This document shows, in pieces, positions 61,236 through 64,000 of a DNA stretch of 64,000 nucleotides. Within the stretch, counting starts at the first letter, position 1, and every line of letters begins with the position of its first letter. The stretch lies in contig JAYZUZ010000005.1 of assembly GCA_036156195.1 (NCBI GenBank), positions 110,009 to 174,008 of the forward strand, written 5' to 3'. The position numbers and the translations under genes are program-made. Below the pieces are notes generated by a model, which was given only the letters and a program-made list of their open reading frames with translations, was not told the DNA's origin and did no database searches. This stretch comes from Abyssibacter sp036156195. Lineage in GTDB: Bacteria > Pseudomonadota > Gammaproteobacteria > Nevskiales > OUC007.

Positions 61236-64000
61236 TCAGGATGAATGGCTGGCGGCCTGCAGGCTTTGTAATTCAAAGAGCAGGGGACTGGGCCGGCCGA
61301 CGATGAAACCCTGGATATAGTCCACGCCCAGCTCGGTGAGCGGGGTGCGCGCAGCGGGATTGTCGACCTTTCCAGCGATGACCTTGGCCTTGAGTTCGCG
61401 CAGCACCCGGATCACCGCTTCCAGTGCCACACGGTCCACGCGCTCGCCGGCTGCCCGATGCGATAACGACTGATCCAGCTTGACGAAATCAAATCGTAGC
61501 GCTTTGAGCAGTTCAGCCCCGTCCATGCCTGAGTGGAAATTGTCCAATACAAAGCGGCAGCCGATCGGTCGCAGTGCCGACAGCAGTTCGTGCGTCTCCA
61601 CGCGGTGTCGGATGGCGGCCGATTCATCGATCTCGAAGCAGACCCGGCTTGCCGGGAGAGCCGCGGCATCAAACTCCTGCAGGACAAAGTCCAGGAACTT
61701 GGGGTCGCGGAGCGAGGCGGTGGACAGGTTGATGGCGAAGAACTGATCGCCGTCCAATGCCGCCTGATCCGCTACATGGTCCAGCAGTTGGTGCAGCACG
61801 TAGCGGTCAATATCCGAGGCCAGACCGGCACGCACCGCTGCCGGCATGAAAGCGGAGGGCGCCGCCCAGAATCCTTCCTCGTCTTCCAGGGATACATGCA
61901 CTTCAATGCCCGACGGCAGCCCATGGGCCAGCGGTGCAATGGTCTGCGACATCAGATGGAACAGGCCCTGGTCCAGGCCGGCACGTAGCCGCTCCACCCA
62001 CACGGCGTCGGAATTGGAGGCGTCGGTGTGGCGTTCCTCGACGCGGTACCGACGGATGGAGTTGCCACCCACGGCTTTGGCAGACTGCACGGCACTCTCC
62101 GCCCGGCGCAGCAGTTCCATGGATGTGCCCGCACCGGGATCGACCTTGACCAGCCCGATGCTGAATTCAGCCGTGACGTTCTGGCCTTCCCAGCGGAAGG
62201 GGGTGCGCGTGGCGGCGCGGCGCAGCACTTCGGCCTGCGCCTCGGCGGCATCCAGAGTGGCATCGCGGAGCAGGACAATGATCTTGTCCCCGCCAAGTCG
62301 ATACACGCGGCCTGCGCGGCTGATTTCCCCGGTGAACAAATGGGCCAGGTGGCGCAGCAGTTCCGAACCAGCCTGTTCGCCATGGGCAGCATTAATGCGG
62401 CGCATCTGATCGATATCGATCAGCATCACTGCGTGCAGGCCGCCCTCTGTGGCCTGTTCCTCGATCAGACCGGAAATATCGTCATCAAAGGCCGAACGTG
62501 AGAATAATCCGGTCAGCGCGTCCCGCGATAAGTCGACGGATTGTTTGACTTCGTTGGTGGGGCCGGTGTCGCTGCGCTCATGGATCGCAACCACCGCGCC
62601 CAGGATCTCGCTGCCACGTCCGCGGACCGGCGCAATGGTCAGCGCCACATTCTGACGGCCGCCAGCGGCGTCTTGCAGCACCATGTCTGCCAGTCTCAAT
62701 CGCTGCCCGCCCACCAACGCACGGTCGACGATGTCCTCCTCGTAGGCGGCCCCGCCGGCATGTGCCAGCTTGAGCACCCGAGTGATAGACCAGCCGCGTA
62801 CCTCCTGATTGGAACGGCCGACAAGGGTTTCCGCTACCGGGTTGAGGTAGTCGATTTCGCCATTGCGATCGGTGGTGATGACGCCGTCGGCAATGCACTT
62901 GAGTGTCATCTCCGCACGTTCGCGGGTCGCCGCCAGGTTCTCCACCGCGCTCTTGCGCTCACCCACTTCCAGCGCGAGCTGGGTATTAACGGCTTGTGCT
63001 TGCTGGGCAATGTCTGCGAGCAGGCGGGAGCGGTGATTCAGCCACGCGGCCAACTCGCCGACTTCGCCGCGGTCCGACTCGTCCAGTGACACGTTCAGTG
63101 CATCGTCCATGCTGTCGGACTGCTGCAGTGTCGACACCATGCGACGCATGGGGTTGAGTACACGCAGACGGATCAGGCCGATCAAGAGCACCATGGCAAT
63201 GACGACGAGGCCAACGGTGACGACCAGGGTCTGGGTGACGATGTAACTGGCGCCGGCGAGCTCCTGTGCGGCGCTTTCAGCAACGATGAGGCGCCAGCCG
63301 GTTGTTCCGAGCGGGGCATAACGCGCCACGCTTTCTGCGCCGAGGGTCGGGTCCTGGGGTAGCGCTACACGCTTCCAGTCGGCACCCGTCTGATCGCGAG
63401 TCCATTGCACGGCGAGCAGGGATTCGGCTTCAGCACGCCCGAGATCACGCGTGGCGTCGCGCAGCGCCGAGACGTCCGTTGCCTGGTAGCGGTCGAGTTC
63501 GATGGAGCGTCGCACCCGAGCCTCTTCGGCACGATGGATGGCCAGTGCCAGCGGCGCCAGCCCGCCGGATTGCTGACTTAGCTCGGCGAGATTGTCGGCA
63601 CCGGTGCTCAGCGTCGCTACCGCATTCGTGCTGGCCAGCAAACGACCACTGGCATCGACGAGCAGGGCGTAGCCATGCGTAACGGCGAGCGCGCTCTGCA
63701 GTGTCTCCGCCAGTCGTGCCACGGCGTAGTCCACTGTGACTGCGCCGAGCGTCTCGCCGCCTCGCCGCAGCGGCTGCACGCAGGTGACGACTGCGCGCTG
63801 CAAAATCAAATCCTTGCGCTGGCCCGTCCAGGCGCACTGGCCAGGCTGGGCGTAGCCGGCGAGCGTGTACCAGAGTTCGTTCTGATAGGGGATTCGGTCA
63901 GGCTGGTTGAAGTCCCCGCGGCGTTCGATACCCGAGGCGTTGGCGACCCAGTGAAAGCCCTCGCGTTCACGGCCGGGCGTGAACGCGCCCGCCGCAGGCC
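61236..64000 (-). CDS. Membrane sensor with PAS and degenerate GGDEF and EAL domains (5' end outside window)
   Basis: The frame stays open to the right edge, so the start lies beyond 64000; an internal TTG at 63809 is not the start. In order: a periplasmic Cache-like sensor (down to about 63245), a membrane helix (about 63170-63245, VVTVGLVVIAMVLLIGLIRL), a HAMP-like linker, a PAS domain (GVITTDRNGEIDYLNPVAETL), a GGDEF domain with LGGDKIIVLL, and an EAL-like domain. GGDKI replaces GG(D/E)EF. In the EAL part the signature is replaced by HVSL, and LDNFHSG replaces the usual DDFG. Both enzymatic domains therefore look inactive and may bind c-di-GMP instead. Confidence 0.85.
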   Translation of the reverse strand, partial: PAAGAFTPGREREGFHWVANASGIERRGDFNQPDRIPYQNELWYTLAGYAQPGQCAWTGQRKDLILQRAVVTCVQPLRRGGETLGAVTVDYAVARLAETLQSALAVTHGYALLVDASGRLLASTNAVATLSTGADNLAELSQQSGGLAPLALAIHRAEEARVRRSIELDRYQATDVSALRDATRDLGRAEAESLLAVQWTRDQTGADWKRVALPQDPTLGAESVARYAPLGTTGWRLIVAESAAQELAGASYIVTQTLVVTVGLVVIAMVLLIGLIRLRVLNPMRRMVSTLQQSDSMDDALNVSLDESDRGEVGELAAWLNHRSRLLADIAQQAQAVNTQLALEVGERKSAVENLAATRERAEMTLKCIADGVITTDRNGEIDYLNPVAETLVGRSNQEVRGWSITRVLKLAHAGGAAYEEDIVDRALVGGQRLRLADMVLQDAAGGRQNVALTIAPVRGRGSEILGAVVAIHERSDTGPTNEVKQSVDLSRDALTGLFSRSAFDDDISGLIEEQATEGGLHAVMLIDIDQMRRINAAHGEQAGSELLRHLAHLFTGEISRAGRVYRLGGDKIIVLLRDATLDAAEAQAEVLRRAATRTPFRWEGQNVTAEFSIGLVKVDPGAGTSMELLRRAESAVQSAKAVGGNSIRRYRVEERHTDASNSDAVWVERLRAGLDQGLFHLMSQTIAPLAHGLPSGIEVHVSLEDEEGFWAAPSAFMPAAVRAGLASDIDRYVLHQLLDHVADQAALDGDQFFAINLSTASLRDPKFLDFVLQEFDAAALPASRVCFEIDESAAIRHRVETHELLSALRPIGCRFVLDNFHSGMDGAELLKALRFDFVKLDQSLSHRAAGERVDRVALEAVIRVLRELKAKVIAGKVDNPAARTPLTELGVDYIQGFIVGRPSPLLFELQSLQAASHSS

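Noticed and set aside
61236..63809. Taking TTG 63809 as the start of the GGDEF/EAL-like protein
   Set aside because: The frame has no stop from 63809 to the window edge, and the peptide upstream continues a sensor-like domain, so the true start is outside the window.

Overview
This window is GC-rich, densely packed chromosomal DNA from a non-enteric gammaproteobacterium. Three long blocks follow gene orders familiar from Pseudomonas and relatives: ispB / rplU-rpmA-obgE-proB / rpsT / murJ-ribF-lspA-ispH / type IV pilus minor pilins; dnaE-accA-tilS-pyrG-kdsA-eno-ftsB-ispD-ispF-truD; and surE-pcm-yqaA-nlpD. The exact family cannot be fixed by eye; a Nevskiales/Salinisphaerales-like or other deep gammaproteobacterial lineage is a guess. 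There is no CRISPR array, insertion sequence, prophage or rRNA operon. Four tRNA genes are present (Pro-CGG, Thr-CGT, Asn-GTT, Arg-CCT), all encoding CCA. TTG starts are fairly common.

Layout. 1-1 kb: the start of a ZIP-family metal permease and a PCu(A)C copper-chaperone lipoprotein. 1.1-5.8 kb: a compact peptide-modification-like cluster (secreted retropepsin-like protease, membrane protein with an inactive transglutaminase domain, ATP-grasp glutamate-ligase-like enzyme), divergent from a secreted M14 desuccinylase/aspartoacylase-like protein. 5.8-11.2 kb: a flavin monooxygenase with its TetR regulator behind twin palindromic operators, then a ThDP enzyme and aldehyde dehydrogenase pair behind another inverted repeat. 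11.2-20 kb: tRNA-Pro and the housekeeping block down to ispH. 20-27.4 kb: minor pilin/PilY1 genes with thiO lying antisense between pilY1 and pilE. 27.7-34.6 kb: arginine succinyltransferase (AST) catabolism genes, with an M20 hydrolase where astE would be expected. 34.7-39.2 kb: an OmpA-like protein with thrombospondin type 3 repeats, two tRNAs, and a polar amino acid ABC transporter. 39.4-51.6 kb: dnaE to truD. 51.6-55.7 kb: TetR, Smr, surE, pcm, yqaA, nlpD. 55.9-61.2 kb: alaC-hom-thrC-recJ. 61.2-64 kb: a sensor protein with degenerate GGDEF and EAL domains, running off the window.

How the genes work together. Most of the window serves core functions: translation (rplU, rpmA, rpsT, tilS, truD), envelope building (murJ, lspA, kdsA, ftsB, nlpD), isoprenoids (ispB, ispD, ispF, ispH), replication and repair (dnaE, recJ), and amino acid synthesis (proB, hom, thrC, alaC). 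The accessory parts are the retropepsin/ATP-grasp/transglutaminase cluster, the TetR-controlled monooxygenase locus, the ThDP/aldehyde dehydrogenase locus, and the AST operon next to an amino acid importer. Canonical neighbours missing from their usual places are ileS and fkpB (ribF-lspA-ispH), rpoS (after nlpD), pilY2 and a second FimT/FimU pilin, and astE. The strongest candidate for an underdescribed system is the 1.1-5.8 kb cluster.
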